Source: an uncultured Burkholderiaceae bacterium (lineage in GTDB: Bacteria > Pseudomonadota > Gammaproteobacteria > Burkholderiales > Burkholderiaceae). From it: DNA of 64,000 nt. The notes beneath the pieces are model-generated. The model was not told where the DNA came from and did not search any database. It saw nothing but the letters and a program-made list of their open reading frames with translations. Of this stretch, positions 1-10,327 are shown in pieces. The stretch lies in NCBI GenBank assembly GCA_937871985.1, contig CALMPB010000217.1, positions 15,362-79,361 on the forward strand. The letters run 5' to 3'. Each line of letters starts with the position of its first letter. Within the stretch, counting starts at the first letter, position 1. Made by a program: the position numbers and the translations under genes.

Positions 1-3000
1 GAACAGTCTTGTCCAGCACCAGCGCGGTGCTCGTGGTACGGGAACCCACATCAGTCCAGGTGGTTCCATCGGTCGAATACTGCCAGACACCCTGGGCGGC
101 ATTGGGGCTATACCCTACGATGGCCACACCCCAGAAATCGTCACCGCTCGTCCCCGCCCCAACATTGGAACCATTTCCCAGGCCCGAATTATCGACAATA
201 TCGCGCGCATCGCTGAAGTGGCTTGCAAACAATGCGTCGACCGTCGAAGACACCGACGTATTTCCTTCATCCACCGAACCGAAGTCGACAGCGCTTCCGC
301 CGGTCACGACCGGCGCATCATTGACCGGAGCAACCGTAACCGTATAAACGCGGGTCGTGACCAGCACGTTGCTGGAGCCGTCCGCATAATCGAAATCACC
401 CGGGTTTGCGTCCGGGTTGTTCGTATCGCCCGGCAAGGAAGCGGGACGGCCGCCGCTATTGCCGCCATCGTTGACTACCAGGGTTACTTCGAACGAGCCG
501 TTCCAATCCGTACGGCCAGCCGTTCCCGCGACATCCGGCAATTGCACCGTCATGGAATTGACGTGCGCGTTGATCTCGGCCAGGGTGCCTGTGATGGTGA
601 CGCTGGTGGAAGTACTACTGTCGATAACCGCCCCACTGCCTTGCGACGCAAATGTGAAGCCCGCCGGCAGGCTGATGGTCACGGTCAAATCGCCGCCCAG
701 CGCGTCCGAATCCGTAATGACGATTCCGCTGAGCGCATACGTGCCGCTGCCCTCGTTCACGGAAGGATCCGTCACTTTGATTTCGGCGGGGTCGTTGACG
801 TCGGTCGGAAACAGATCGCGCGTCTGGGAGCTTACGTTGGCTGCCAGATCGCCCGGAATGGCCGCATAGGGGTCAATGACATCGGTCGGCACGGGCTCGG
901 TGCCCCCGGCGGCGTTATTGTTTTCCCCGCCATTGGCGCCGCCACTGCCGTCCAAGGCTCCGCTGGCAATGCGCAAACGGTCGTCGGCGATGATCTCCAG
1001 GCGGTAAGCGGCGTCCTTGTTGGCCAGACCACCCATTGACAGCGTCAATCCGGCCAAATAGTCATTCACCTGTTCCAAGGTCCCGCGTATGACCAGCGCC
1101 TTGCCGGAGCCGTCATAAGTCGCATCCTTCGTGACGCCCGAGCCAGTCTCGCTGGAATCCAGCTCAACCCCGGTATAGTCGCCTGAAGCCACGGGCACCC
1201 AACTGCCGTCCGTCTGTTGCAGCAGACGCACCGTCACCTGGATGAAATCCGTTTCGCCTGTCGCCGGGTTGCTATCGCCGTCACCACCGATATCCTTGTC
1301 GGACACCGAAATACCGTCTATCGCCGTTGCGCCGGTTCCGTTCAGGATCACGACGCCCGATCCGGCGGTTACGGTCGGGGCGTCGTTGACCGGTTTGATG
1401 GTCAACGCAACGGTAATATCCGGCGGATTGTTCGGCTGACTGCCACTCCCGGTGTCATCGCCTATAGCCGAACTGGCATCGTCGAATTTAACCGTCAATG
1501 TCACGTCACCATCGGTGCCCGCCCCATTGTAGTCATGGTTTCCATCCGTTGGGCTTTGGTACTTCAAGCCATTGGTCGGATCGTTCAGAAGGTCCTGGAT
1601 GGCCTGGGCCGTACCTGTGAGCGTTATCGTGCCCGTTCCGCTGCCGCTGCCTACGACTCCAGAGCCGCTGCCTATGATCAGGGTGCCGTTGGGTACGCTG
1701 AGGGTAACCTTGACCGTCGTGCCGAATGCCGCCGACTCCGCGTCGGACACGACGAAATCACCGCCGATGAAAGTAGCCTGATCCTCGACGACATCCTTGG
1801 TTGCCGGACCGGTGAAAACGGCCGGGTCATTGATCACCGATGCCCAGATAATCACCGACTGCGCGCCGATATTGGGATCGTTGGCCGCGACGGCTTCGGA
1901 GTACCAATCATGCTCGGTCGCCGGTATCGCCGTCGGTTCCCCGGGACCAGGCGACGCTTGGTTCAGGGGGCCGCCGTTGGCCTCGGGCTGAACCCCCGAA
2001 GTGCCGGAATCGGTATCGATCAAGCCGCCCGATGCATCACGCACGCGGTCGTCCGCGATGACCTGCACCTGGTAGATGGCATCGTGGTCATTACCAAAGG
2101 TCACGGCCAGGCCGGCCAGCGCCGCGTTGACCTGGGCCTGCGTACCGCGCAGAGTCAGGAAATCGGCGCTTCCATTGTGGGTGCCATCGACCGTGGCCCC
2201 GCTTCCCGTTGCATAACTGATAGTAACGTCGCTGTACTGGCCTTGTGTAAATGCAGTGCCGCCCTGTGTCAGCAGGCGCACCGTGACTTGCACGAAATCG
2301 GTCTCGACGCCGGAAAGCACACTGTCCAGATCGACGTCGTGGATGCTGAATCCGGGCACCGGGTTGTCCGCGGGCGACGCACCGTCGATCACGATGGGGC
2401 CGCTGGGCGCCGTGACGACAGGGGCGTCGTTGGTAGGCTTCACGTAGATCCAGAACTCGTTGCCCGTCTGCTCCTTGTCTCCGTCGGCTACTGTAAATTT
2501 GAAACTGTCGTCCGGCGAGTGCGGATAGCCTTCGCTGGCCGGCTCTGTACCATCATTGATGTAGTAGATATGCCCGTCGTTGACATCCTTCTGCGAGAAC
2601 GATGCGCCTACCCCGATAGTGGTGAAATTTATTCCATCGGTCGAATAGGCTAAGCGGCCACTGGCGGGCGCCGTCGTAACACGGTACTGGACCTGTTCGG
2701 ACGTGGAGTCGGGGTCATAGGCCAGCAGCATGTCCGAAGTAATCTGCTTGAAGCCGCCTTCCTCGACCACGGTCAACGGCTCATTGACCGATCCCTTGTC
2801 AGGATCGCCGTCAGGACCTATTGCATTGGGCGAAGTGCCCGAAGGATCGCCTTGCGTCGGATCCTTGGCAATCTGCGGGCTGTCGTTTACCGCCGTGATG
2901 GTGATTCCGACCGTGCCGTCGGCGCTGTGCACGCCGCGATTGTCGACAGCATAGACCTTGAAGCTGTCGCTGCTGCTCTCGCTGCTGTCGTGGATGTAGC

Positions 3001-6000
3001 GCAGGCCGGTCGTGCCGGCGCTGGAAGTCAACAGGCTGGCGTCCAGCAGCAGGCTGTTCAGATCCGCCGATGTAATGGCCGTCCAGACGCCGTCCTTCAA
3101 ATATTCCAGCGTACCGTGCTGGGGCAGCGCGGCGATGCTGAACTGCAGGGGGTCGCTGCCGCCGGCGCCATTGTTGATCGCGAAATTCAGGTCGGCGCCA
3201 TTGGCCGGAAGGGTCCCGTTGAACGTACCGTCTTCATAGGGGGAGCCACTATCGGCGTCGTCGGGATCGGAAAACGACAGCATGCCGGTGGTCACGGCCA
3301 CCGTGCCGCCTTCGGGGATGACCGTGTCGGACGAGCCGTGGGCATCGGGCGCGTCATTAACGGGAGTGATGTAGAACGTGAAATTGATGTCGTTGGTGGA
3401 CAGCGCCGCGTCGCTCTGCGCGCCGCCGGCCGCCACCCGCAAGGTGACGGTGGACTCGAAATGCTCGCTGCCATCGTGCTGATAGGTAATGCGGCCGTTA
3501 TTCAGATCGTCTTGTGTGAAGGTGCTGTAGACGCTCATGGCTACGCCGTTCTTCAGCAACTGCCCGCTCCAGCCGCTGGCGAACCCCTCGACGGTGTACA
3601 CCACCTGTGTGGGTGGTATGCCGTCGGCGGTGTAATTCAGCATGATGGGATTGGAGCCGCCGTCGTCGCCCCACAGGGTGATGCTGCCGCCCTCGATCAA
3701 TGTTCCGATGGGAACGCCGCCCGGGTTCGGGTCATCGCCGGCGTGTTCAGTCGTAACTGTCGTGCTCGGCGCCGGCGTCGACGAATGATCGGGGTTCGCC
3801 GGGCCGGTATAGTCGGGCGTCTCGCTTTGCACCAGATTCACGTTGAAGGCGAAGGTGGTCAGCGCCGCATCGGCCCCCGCAGCGTCATAAACCCCGCCGG
3901 GGCGGGTATAGCTGGTGCCGTCGGCGTTCCAGTGCAGGGCAAGCGCATTGTCCTGCACCTGGAAAAGGAAGGTGTCCGTCGGGCTTGCATCGGTACGCTC
4001 AGCGGTTTGCAGATACTGCACGCGACCGGCGCGCACATCGGCCATGGTGAAGGTGGCGCCCGCTTGCAGAATGCCATCGTTCAGCAGCAACAGCCCGGAC
4101 CCCGGCACCTGGGTGACGACGAAGGTGAGCTGCGCGTCGGTGGAGTCGACGTCTTGCGCCTGCAGCATGTCTGGCGTCAGGGTGACGCGATAGTCGTCGG
4201 CGGTGCCCGCCACATGATCGGCGCCATTGGCATCGACCGTGGCTTCCCGGGTGCTGGCGTTCACAAAAGTGGGGTCGTCGTCGACGGGGCGCACCGTAAT
4301 GTTGACGGTGCCATCGACAGACTTGACGGCGGAAACGCCGGCGCCGCCGCCGCCGTCGGTAACACGGATACCGAAGCTGTCGTTGGGAGGAAGGCCGGCC
4401 ACATCGATGCCGTCGTTGGCATAGGTAAGGCCGCTGCGAGCGGCATAGTCGATTACGAAACCGCTGTCGATATCGGCCTGGGTAAGATCGCGATCGATGG
4501 TCTGGGTCGTGCCGCCTATGGTTGCCTGGCCCGTGTAATGCAAGGTGCCATGCGTGGTAAGCGCGGTAATGGTGACTTGCAGCACGGCGTCGCCCGGGTC
4601 GCCGCCGCCATTCGCCTCGATGAAATCACCCACCACGGACAGCAGGGTAGCCGGGGTGCCGCCGTCCTGCGCATTGCGGGGCTGGCCTTCGAACACGGAG
4701 CCGCCGCTGCCCACAATGACCGGCGCCTGGTTCACGGGCGTGACGTTCAGGGTAACCGTCTTGGTCGCCGAGTCTGCCTGGGGCGTTGCACCGTCGTTGA
4801 CCGACACGGTGAAGGCGTCCGCCGTATTCTGATCAGCCCCGGAGGCAGTATGCACGTACGCCAGCTTGTTGCCCAGGACATCGGCCTGGGTAAAAATGGA
4901 GCCCACCCCCAGGCGCGCGCCATTCAAGGTCAGATACCCATAGTCGGGCGCATCCGTCAGGCGGTAGACAATCTGCGAGGCGTTTTGCGTGCCCTTGCTG
5001 ACTTCGGGATCGATGATATGCAGCGCCGCGCTGTCGGAGGAGGCTCCGGTAAGGCCGGTGATCGTGGTGCTGCCGACTTCGCCGACGTCTTGGTGTCCGT
5101 CCCCCGCGCCCGTGCTGAAAACCGTCGGGTCGTTAGAGGGAGTTACCGTAAGCTGTATGGTCTTGGCGCTGGAGACGCTGGTATCCGCATCGGTAACCGT
5201 CACGGTAAGGCCGGTTGTGGCGGCGGTATTTCCCAGCTCGGTGTCCGCCGCCGAGAACTTCAATTGGTTCACCCAGGCAGTGGCGTCGGCGGCGGTTCCG
5301 GTAAATGTGTAGCCGTTGCCCAGGGCGGTGCCATGGCCGCCGGCGTCGGACAATGTCCCCGCAGCGGTATTGGACAGCGTCACCTGTACGGTGACCTGAT
5401 CAGTCTGGCCGGTGCCAACGCTGTTGTCGGCAATCGCCCACCCCGTCAAGGCCAGTTGGGAGTCGGCCGGGCCATTCTGGTTCAGCACGCTGGGCTCCAC
5501 CACCGTGGAATCCTTCATGGTGCCGGTAACCGAAGGCGCCTCCAGCAAGCCAGCGAAAGCGGTAGCCTGCACGACCGTGGCGTCGATTTGCCCGAACTGA
5601 TATTCCAGCACCCAGTTGCCGCCCATGTCCGCCGCACCGGTGGCGTCGGTGGACGCCGCCACGTCGGCGCCCGTGGCGCGGGCCAGCGCCTGTACGAACT
5701 GCTCCCCCGCAGCGCCCTCGCCAATGTCGCAGCCGTACAGCAGGATGTCGCCGTCGCTGGTCAGGTGCTCGCCTATGGTGGCGAGCTGCGTGGAATAGCC
5801 TTGCAGGGATGTGAGATCGATGCTGCGCCCGCCGATCTGCAGCGTGCCGTCGGCGCCATGAGACACGATGTGTATGGCGTCGACCTTGCCTTCATGACTC
5901 ATGGTCTGCGCGATCTGGTCGATGGGGTCGCGCGCCGGATCCAGCAATATGACCTGCACATTGGGCTTCGCCTGGGCCACGATGCTCTGCCAGCCCGACA

Positions 6001-6286
6001 CAGTGGTATCGACGAACAGCAATTCGTTGGTATGCACCTGCTCGTGCGGCTGGGCGTCGCGCCCGGGCTCGGCGATGCTGCGGGCCTGCGCGTGATCGAC
6101 ATGGCCTTCCTGCTCGGCGTGTGCCGTGTGATGCTGCTGGCCGGCGACTTTGTCGGCGACCACGGCGGCGGCTCCGTCGTACAGGGTGCGGGGTTCCAGG
6201 GCCAGCAGCGTACGGCGCGGCGCAAATATCTGCGCAGGTTGGCTGGAGGAGTTCGAACGGGTACGGGGAAAGCGGATGAGCGTCAT
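1..6286 (-). CDS. Giant DUF4347 / cadherin-CSPG-like repeat protein (3' end beyond window)
   Basis: The minus frame stays open from the ATG at 6286 to position 1, giving 2095 codons without a stop. The N-terminus carries the short LALEPR-type motif (about residues 29-34, followed by LYDGAA) that precedes DUF4347 domains. DUF4347 follows at about residues 70-220, with HIVSHG (His143) and LYGCD (Cys186). From about residue 225 on, the protein is a long series of beta-rich repeats of cadherin/CSPG/Calx-beta character (recurring V-N-D-A-P linkers, acidic D-P-D-S/D-x-D turns, T-V-T-V-x-P-V-N-D ends). Such proteins are usually exported surface or released adhesin-like proteins; the secretion signal would be in the missing C-terminus. 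No strong ribosome site precedes the ATG, so the start is approximate. It lies downstream of a response regulator on the same strand. The exact ligand or role is unknown. Confidence 0.85.
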   Translation of the reverse strand, partial: MTLIRFPRTRSNSSSQPAQIFAPRRTLLALEPRTLYDGAAAVVADKVAGQQHHTAHAEQEGHVDHAQARSIAEPGRDAQPHEQVHTNELLFVDTTVSGWQSIVAQAKPNVQVILLDPARDPIDQIAQTMSHEGKVDAIHIVSHGADGTLQIGGRSIDLTSLQGYSTQLATIGEHLTSDGDILLYGCDIGEGAAGEQFVQALARATGADVAASTDATGAADMGGNWVLEYQFGQIDATVVQATAFAGLLEAPSVTGTMKDSTVVEPSVLNQNGPADSQLALTGWAIADNSVGTGQTDQVTVQVTLSNTAAGTLSDAGGHGTALGNGYTFTGTAADATAWVNQLKFSAADTELGNTAATTGLTVTVTDADTSVSSAKTIQLTVTPSNDPTVFSTGAGDGHQDVGEVGSTTITGLTGASSDSAALHIIDPEVSKGTQNASQIVYRLTDAPDYGYLTLNGARLGVGSIFTQADVLGNKLAYVHTASGADQNTADAFTVSVNDGATPQADSATKTVTLNVTPVNQAPVIVGSGGSVFEGQPRNAQDGGTPATLLSVVGDFIEANGGGDPGDAVLQVTITALTTHGTLHYTGQATIGGTTQTIDRDLTQADIDSGFVIDYAARSGLTYANDGIDVAGLPPNDSFGIRVTDGGGGAGVSAVKSVDGTVNITVRPVDDDPTFVNASTREATVDANGADHVAGTADDYRVTLTPDMLQAQDVDSTDAQLTFVVTQVPGSGLLLLNDGILQAGATFTMADVRAGRVQYLQTAERTDASPTDTFLFQVQDNALALHWNADGTSYTRPGGVYDAAGADAALTTFAFNVNLVQSETPDYTGPANPDHSSTPAPSTTVTTEHAGDDPNPGGVPIGTLIEGGSITLWGDDGGSNPIMLNYTADGIPPTQVVYTVEGFASGWSGQLLKNGVAMSVYSTFTQDDLNNGRITYQHDGSEHFESTVTLRVAAGGAQSDAALSTNDINFTFYITPVNDAPDAHGSSDTVIPEGGTVAVTTGMLSFSDPDDADSGSPYEDGTFNGTLPANGADLNFAINNGAGGSDPLQFSIAALPQHGTLEYLKDGVWTAITSADLNSLLLDASLLTSSAGTTGLRYIHDSSESSSDSFKVYAVDNRGVHSADGTVGITITAVNDSPQIAKDPTQGDPSGTSPNAIGPDGDPDKGSVNEPLTVVEEGGFKQITSDMLLAYDPDSTSEQVQYRVTTAPASGRLAYSTDGINFTTIGVGASFSQKDVNDGHIYYINDGTEPASEGYPHSPDDSFKFTVADGDKEQTGNEFWIYVKPTNDAPVVTAPSGPIVIDGASPADNPVPGFSIHDVDLDSVLSGVETDFVQVTVRLLTQGGTAFTQGQYSDVTISYATGSGATVDGTHNGSADFLTLRGTQAQVNAALAGLAVTFGNDHDAIYQVQVIADDRVRDASGGLIDTDSGTSGVQPEANGGPLNQASPGPGEPTAIPATEHDWYSEAVAANDPNIGAQSVIIWASVINDPAVFTGPATKDVVEDQATFIGGDFVVSDAESAAFGTTVKVTLSVPNGTLIIGSGSGVVGSGSGTGTITLTGTAQAIQDLLNDPTNGLKYQSPTDGNHDYNGAGTDGDVTLTVKFDDASSAIGDDTGSGSQPNNPPDITVALTIKPVNDAPTVTAGSGVVILNGTGATAIDGISVSDKDIGGDGDSNPATGETDFIQVTVRLLQQTDGSWVPVASGDYTGVELDSSETGSGVTKDATYDGSGKALVIRGTLEQVNDYLAGLTLSMGGLANKDAAYRLEIIADDRLRIASGALDGSGGANGGENNNAAGGTEPVPTDVIDPYAAIPGDLAANVSSQTRDLFPTDVNDPAEIKVTDPSVNEGSGTYALSGIVITDSDALGGDLTVTISLPAGFTFASQGSGAVIDSSTSTSVTITGTLAEINAHVNSMTVQLPDVAGTAGRTDWNGSFEVTLVVNDGGNSGGRPASLPGDTNNPDANPGDFDYADGSSNVLVTTRVYTVTVAPVNDAPVVTGGSAVDFGSVDEGNTSVSSTVDALFASHFSDARDIVDNSGLGNGSNVGAGTSGDDFWGVAIVGYSPNAAQGVWQYSTDGTTWTDVGSRTTSTALVLDKTV

Positions 6287-6702
6287 CTGTGTTCTGCCTG
6301 CGCGACGGTCAACACGCGCGGGCACGTGCGCGAAACGCGCGCGTGCGGAATGCGCCTGCACCGGGAAATCATTGCGGGAGGATTACGTAGTCTTTTGTAA
6401 AAATTACGATGGAATGTAGCGCCCGTAGATGAAACTGAATTTTGCGCAAGTGACGAATAGTTTTGATGAAGCGCCGAAATCTTCGAATTGATGGTCAAGA
6501 ATTGTCAATATGCAAAATAGGCCATGGTATTCGGGCCCGTGTTCTGCTAAAGCTCTGAAACAGTGATGGAAGGCCGCCCGCGCAGGAGCTGAGCCCCCCG
6601 CCAGAGAAATTCGCCTCGATCACCCAACGGCCCAAAGGCAGCGGCGTTACAAATGAGAAGAATGCAATCGTCAATAATTGCAAAGAGAACCCGGAAGACG
6701 TC
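6287..6702. other. Intergenic region upstream of the giant gene
   Basis: 416 bp between the DUF4347 gene and the response-regulator gene, both on the minus strand. It is more AT-rich than its flanks around 6380-6510, as expected of a promoter region. The small open frames here show no recognisable protein. I see no clear sigma-70 boxes or terminator. Confidence 0.4.
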
Positions 6703-7500
6703 TCAGGTGTCGTGAAGGACGGAAGCGACCCCATCCGAGGCGTCCCCGCGCCGATAATCGGACGGCGACACGCCGGTATGCTCGCGAAACGCTGTAGAGA
6801 AATTAGCCGCGCTGGTGAAGCCGACCTCTTCGGATATGGCGACCATGCTCAATGATGTTTGAGTCAGCAGGCGCTGGGCCGTCCGCATCCGCTCGTTCCG
6901 CAAATACTGGAACACTGTCATGTCCAGGCATCGCCGGAACGCGCGGGAAAGGCGTTTTTCGCTTACGCCCAGCCGTTCGGCCAGTTCGTCCAGGCGTGGG
7001 GTTTGAGATAAATTGGCCAATAACTGGCCTTGGGCGGCCCGCACCAGCACCTCTTCCTCGTTAAGATGCTCGGCCGACAACCATGCATCGTCGAGAGGCT
7101 CTTTGGCCTTCAGGCCCAAGTGTATGCGTATCCGCGCAATGACTTCTTCAGACTCGAAAGGTTTAAGTATGTAATCGACGCCGCCATCCCGCAGCCCGAT
7201 CAGGCGCTCGCTGAGGTCGTCGGCGGCGCTGAGGAACATGATGGGAATGGCGGCGGTGGCTGGATTGGCCTTGAGCCTGCGGCACAGGGCGAATCCATCC
7301 AGGCGCGGCATGCGCACGTCCAAGAGGATGAGGTTGGGCTGGCTGGCCAGCGCCCTGTCGTACCCTTGCAGGCCGTCGAAAGCCACGCTCAGCCGGAAAT
7401 CCGAACTGCGCAGCGTTTCAATGAGCAAACGCAATTGATCCGGATTGTCTTCGACAATGAGAATGTGCGGCGACGGCGACACAGCTTCAGAAAAAAACAT
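6703..7500 (-). CDS. Response regulator, REC + AraC-type HTH
   Basis: 265 residues. The receiver domain (about 12-130) has acidic pocket Glu17-Asp18, phospho-acceptor Asp61 (LILLDVRMP) and Lys113 (ILKPF). The C-terminal 100 residues form an AraC-family double helix-turn-helix (LDELAERLGVSEKRLSRAFRR and EEVGFTSAANFSTAFREH). It should be a phosphorylation-controlled DNA-binding transcription factor. It lies head-to-head with a membrane histidine kinase (7988) and directly upstream of the giant repeat-protein gene, so control of that gene by this pair is a reasonable inference. The start is the first ATG in frame; the receiver begins about ten residues in, which fits. Confidence 0.93.
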   Translation of the reverse strand: MFFSEAVSPSPHILIVEDNPDQLRLLIETLRSSDFRLSVAFDGLQGYDRALASQPNLILLDVRMPRLDGFALCRRLKANPATAAIPIMFLSAADDLSERLIGLRDGGVDYILKPFESEEVIARIRIHLGLKAKEPLDDAWLSAEHLNEEEVLVRAAQGQLLANLSQTPRLDELAERLGVSEKRLSRAFRRCLDMTVFQYLRNERMRTAQRLLTQTSLSMVAISEEVGFTSAANFSTAFREHTGVSPSDYRRGDASDGVASVLHDT

Positions 7501-7987
7501 TCAGGCAACAAGAATCCTGTCAGGGGTGGCGCAAAAACCGCCCACCATGGCCGAAGCGGCTTAGATGGAGAAAATCGCAAGCATGCGTGAAAATATGTTA
7601 TTTATCTATACAATCTCATAATATACCAAGTGTTTTTCTTACTACAAGATAAAACAAGCCGAATACGGCGGCGCTGCGTCGTAAACCACACTCGCCAAGA
7701 TCCGGTTGGGGGTTCGTACCCCTCGGGCCCAACTCCATTACCCACTTGAATCGCTCAACCGACCGGCGTGCTGCCATGCCGGACGCAAGGCGCGCGCACT
7801 CGCACCCATGGATTGCAGCTGGCCCAGCACCAGGCCCAGCCACCTCAACTTTTTCTGAACAGACAAAGCATTTTGCTACAGCGGACTTACGGTTTTTTAT
7901 GGATATTCGTAGGTACCATTGGTTCCCCGGCTCCGCTCGCGAACCAGTTGTAGCGCTTCCCGTAGCTGAACCCAGCTTCAGAAAGAG
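7501..7987. other. Divergent intergenic region between response regulator and kinase genes
   Basis: 487 bp shared by the two divergent genes. The part next to the regulator (about 7590-7650) is AT-rich and probably holds its promoter. At about 7704-7736 there is a stretch resembling a tRNA T-arm and acceptor strand, but no complete tRNA can be folded around it. No convincing ORF is seen. Confidence 0.4.
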
Positions 7988-10255
7988 ATGCTCCTTCGAT
8001 TACTTTGTCTACTTGTTGCGCTTTGGGCAACCACGGTGCATGCCGAAGTCGTAAATATCCCGGATCGGGTCGATTGGTCGGCTTCCGTTGACAAAGCAGC
8101 AAAACTATTCGAAGACCCTTCAGGACGCCTCTCGATCCAGGAAATTGCCGCGCTGCCATCGGGGCCAAACGGGTTCATGCCGGTCGGCAAACAGCAACTG
8201 AGGCTGACCCGCTCGGCCATCTGGCTGCGGCTGGAACTGACCAACGCGAATCCATCGCTGCTTCCTCTCAGGCTGGTGCTTGGACCCTACGGCTTCTTGC
8301 ATCAAAGCGTCTACATCGAGGACGGCGGCCAATGGACATATCTGAACCCAGACTCGCCCCAGCTGCCTCAGGCTTCGCGCCGGCCATCGGCCAGGTTCAT
8401 ACTGCAGCCCCATACTCAGGCGCGCATCTTTGTCAGGATGCAAAGCCCGGCGGCAATGCAGATCAGCCCAACGCTTTACACCGACTACGCCTATCAGCAG
8501 TCGGAAAGCCATATTGTGCTGTGGGACGGCCTTTTTTTCGGCGGCCTGCTGGCCTTCGGCTGGAGCGCGCTGGTTATCGCCCTGCTGGCCAGGAACCTTC
8601 CGTTCTCGCTATTGGGCCTGGAGTGCCTACTCATCCTGCTGCATGAAACTTCGCTGCGAGGCTACACAAAAATCCTATTCTGGCCGCAGTCTTCCGCATG
8701 GAACATGGCCTGCAGCTTTTTCTTCGGCCATATCGCGTTCACTGTCTTCATTCTGTTCGCGCTGCGCGTTACCAAAGCCGAACGCTTGATCCTGCCCAAG
8801 CGCCCGCTGCTGGCCATCGCGCTCATGGAAATGCTGCTGGCCTTCGGATCTTTCTTCGTCGACCCGTACATATTGAACGAGATTGCGACGTATACACTGC
8901 CGCTTACCACGGCCGTCATCATGATCGGCGCTGTCTATCTGGTTCGGCAAAAGGCACCCGGCCGCAAGCTCATCCTGTTGCAAGCCGTGTTTACCTTTCT
9001 GGCATTCCTTTTGCTGGCGTTTGAAACCCACCCGCATCCGTATCTCCTTGACGCCATCGCCGGCATCGACCCGGCCATTTTCAACACCATGCTGTGGCTG
9101 GTGGGGTTGTTCATCAATCTGGCAATCGTCGCCGTATGGATCCACCACATCGCCGAGCAGCGCAGAACCACCACCGACAAATTTCTTGCCAGGCAAGAGC
9201 AAGAGCAGCAAAAACTGCACGAAGAAGTCGCCAAGCAAACCGCCGCCCTCCACCAGGCCGTTGAATACGCCGACCAGAGAAACCGCCAGAAAACCGAAAT
9301 CCTGGGCTATATCGGGCACGACCTGCGTGGCCCGCTGGCAACCATCAGCGGATACGTAAAGCTGCTGAAAAACGGCAACCAAGCCCACGCCGCATCATAT
9401 GTCCAGTCCATAGAACGCAGCATCAATTACCAGATGACGCTGATCGACGAACTGCTCAACTATGCCAAGACCGAACTGCATCCACCCACCCTTTCGCCCG
9501 CGCCGGTCTATACGCAGGTCCTGCTGGACGACATCGTCCGCCATGCTCAGGGACTGGCTCTGCTCAACAACAACCTGGTCCAGTTCAATATATCCCGCAG
9601 CCTGCCCGAACTGATCCTGCTCGACGGCCGCCGCCTGCAACAGGTGTTGTTCAACCTTCTGGGCAATGCCGCCAAATACACCAAGGACGGCTTTATCTGC
9701 CTGGACATACAGGCCTCGCAAACGGGTGTCGACTGGCACTTCCGGTTCGCCGTCATCGACTCCGGCGTCGGCATAGCCGCCGATGAACAGGCGGAGGTGT
9801 TCAAACCCTTCCAGCAATTGCGCCCGCAAGACGACGGCCTGGGCCTGGGGCTGTTCATTTCCCGGAACATCGTGCGCGGCATGGGCAGCGATCTGCACCT
9901 GTACAGTACGCCGGAGCACGGCAGCATATTCAGCTTCCATCTGAATATCCAGAGCCTGGGCGACAAGATAATCACCTGGCATCCGCCCGACCCGCTTCCG
10001 CCGCGTGAACACGCGTCCACTCAAGAGCCGAGCGAACAAGCCGCCCCGGATGATTCCCCACAGGAACTGCCCGAGCAAGACCGAATGGAGCTTGTGCTCA
10101 TGGCCCGCGAGGGGCGCATTACCGACATCGAGCACTGGCTCGGGAAAATGTCCGGCCAGTATCCGTCTTACGCTGAGCTGTTCGACGAAATCAAGGCGGC
10201 GCTGTATTCCCTGGATCTGAACAAAGTGGAAAGCCTGATATCGAATCGGGACTGA
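7988..10255 (+). CDS. 7TMR-DISM sensor histidine kinase
   Basis: 755 residues. A signal peptide (MLLRLLCLLVALWATTVHA) precedes a periplasmic 7TMR-DISMED2-type beta domain (about 30-165), then seven hydrophobic segments (about 176-385), a charged coiled coil (395-430), and a HisKA domain with H-box GYIGHDLRGPLA (His444). The HATPase domain has an N-box (NLLGNAAKYT), G1 (DSGVGIA) and G2 (GLGLGLFIS). There is no attached receiver. A low-complexity linker and a roughly 60-residue helical tail follow the ATPase. It probably autophosphorylates on His444 in response to a periplasmic ligand and passes phosphate to the divergent REC-AraC protein. The signal is unknown. Confidence 0.93.
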   Translation: MLLRLLCLLVALWATTVHAEVVNIPDRVDWSASVDKAAKLFEDPSGRLSIQEIAALPSGPNGFMPVGKQQLRLTRSAIWLRLELTNANPSLLPLRLVLGPYGFLHQSVYIEDGGQWTYLNPDSPQLPQASRRPSARFILQPHTQARIFVRMQSPAAMQISPTLYTDYAYQQSESHIVLWDGLFFGGLLAFGWSALVIALLARNLPFSLLGLECLLILLHETSLRGYTKILFWPQSSAWNMACSFFFGHIAFTVFILFALRVTKAERLILPKRPLLAIALMEMLLAFGSFFVDPYILNEIATYTLPLTTAVIMIGAVYLVRQKAPGRKLILLQAVFTFLAFLLLAFETHPHPYLLDAIAGIDPAIFNTMLWLVGLFINLAIVAVWIHHIAEQRRTTTDKFLARQEQEQQKLHEEVAKQTAALHQAVEYADQRNRQKTEILGYIGHDLRGPLATISGYVKLLKNGNQAHAASYVQSIERSINYQMTLIDELLNYAKTELHPPTLSPAPVYTQVLLDDIVRHAQGLALLNNNLVQFNISRSLPELILLDGRRLQQVLFNLLGNAAKYTKDGFICLDIQASQTGVDWHFRFAVIDSGVGIAADEQAEVFKPFQQLRPQDDGLGLGLFISRNIVRGMGSDLHLYSTPEHGSIFSFHLNIQSLGDKIITWHPPDPLPPREHASTQEPSEQAAPDDSPQELPEQDRMELVLMAREGRITDIEHWLGKMSGQYPSYAELFDEIKAALYSLDLNKVESLISNRD

Positions 10256-10327
10256 ATGCCGGCGGCGCCAGGGATGCCGTTGAACAACGCGCCGGGCAGC
10301 GAAAGCTGGGGGAGTCAGGCTGCAGAA

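Noticed and set aside
2852..6400. Plus-strand open frame of 1182 codons
   Set aside because: Antisense shadow of the DUF4347 repeat gene; composition is low-complexity Gly/Arg/Val and no domain is present, while the minus frame shows clear repeats.
6495..6734. Small minus-strand ORF between the giant gene and the regulator
   Set aside because: Overlaps the regulator C-terminus, no ribosome site and no recognisable protein.
7704..7736. tRNA-like T-arm and acceptor strand (GGGGGTTCGTACCCC region)
   Set aside because: No matching acceptor 5' strand, D-arm or anticodon arm upstream; at best a degenerate tRNA 3' fragment, and no duplicate elsewhere in the window.
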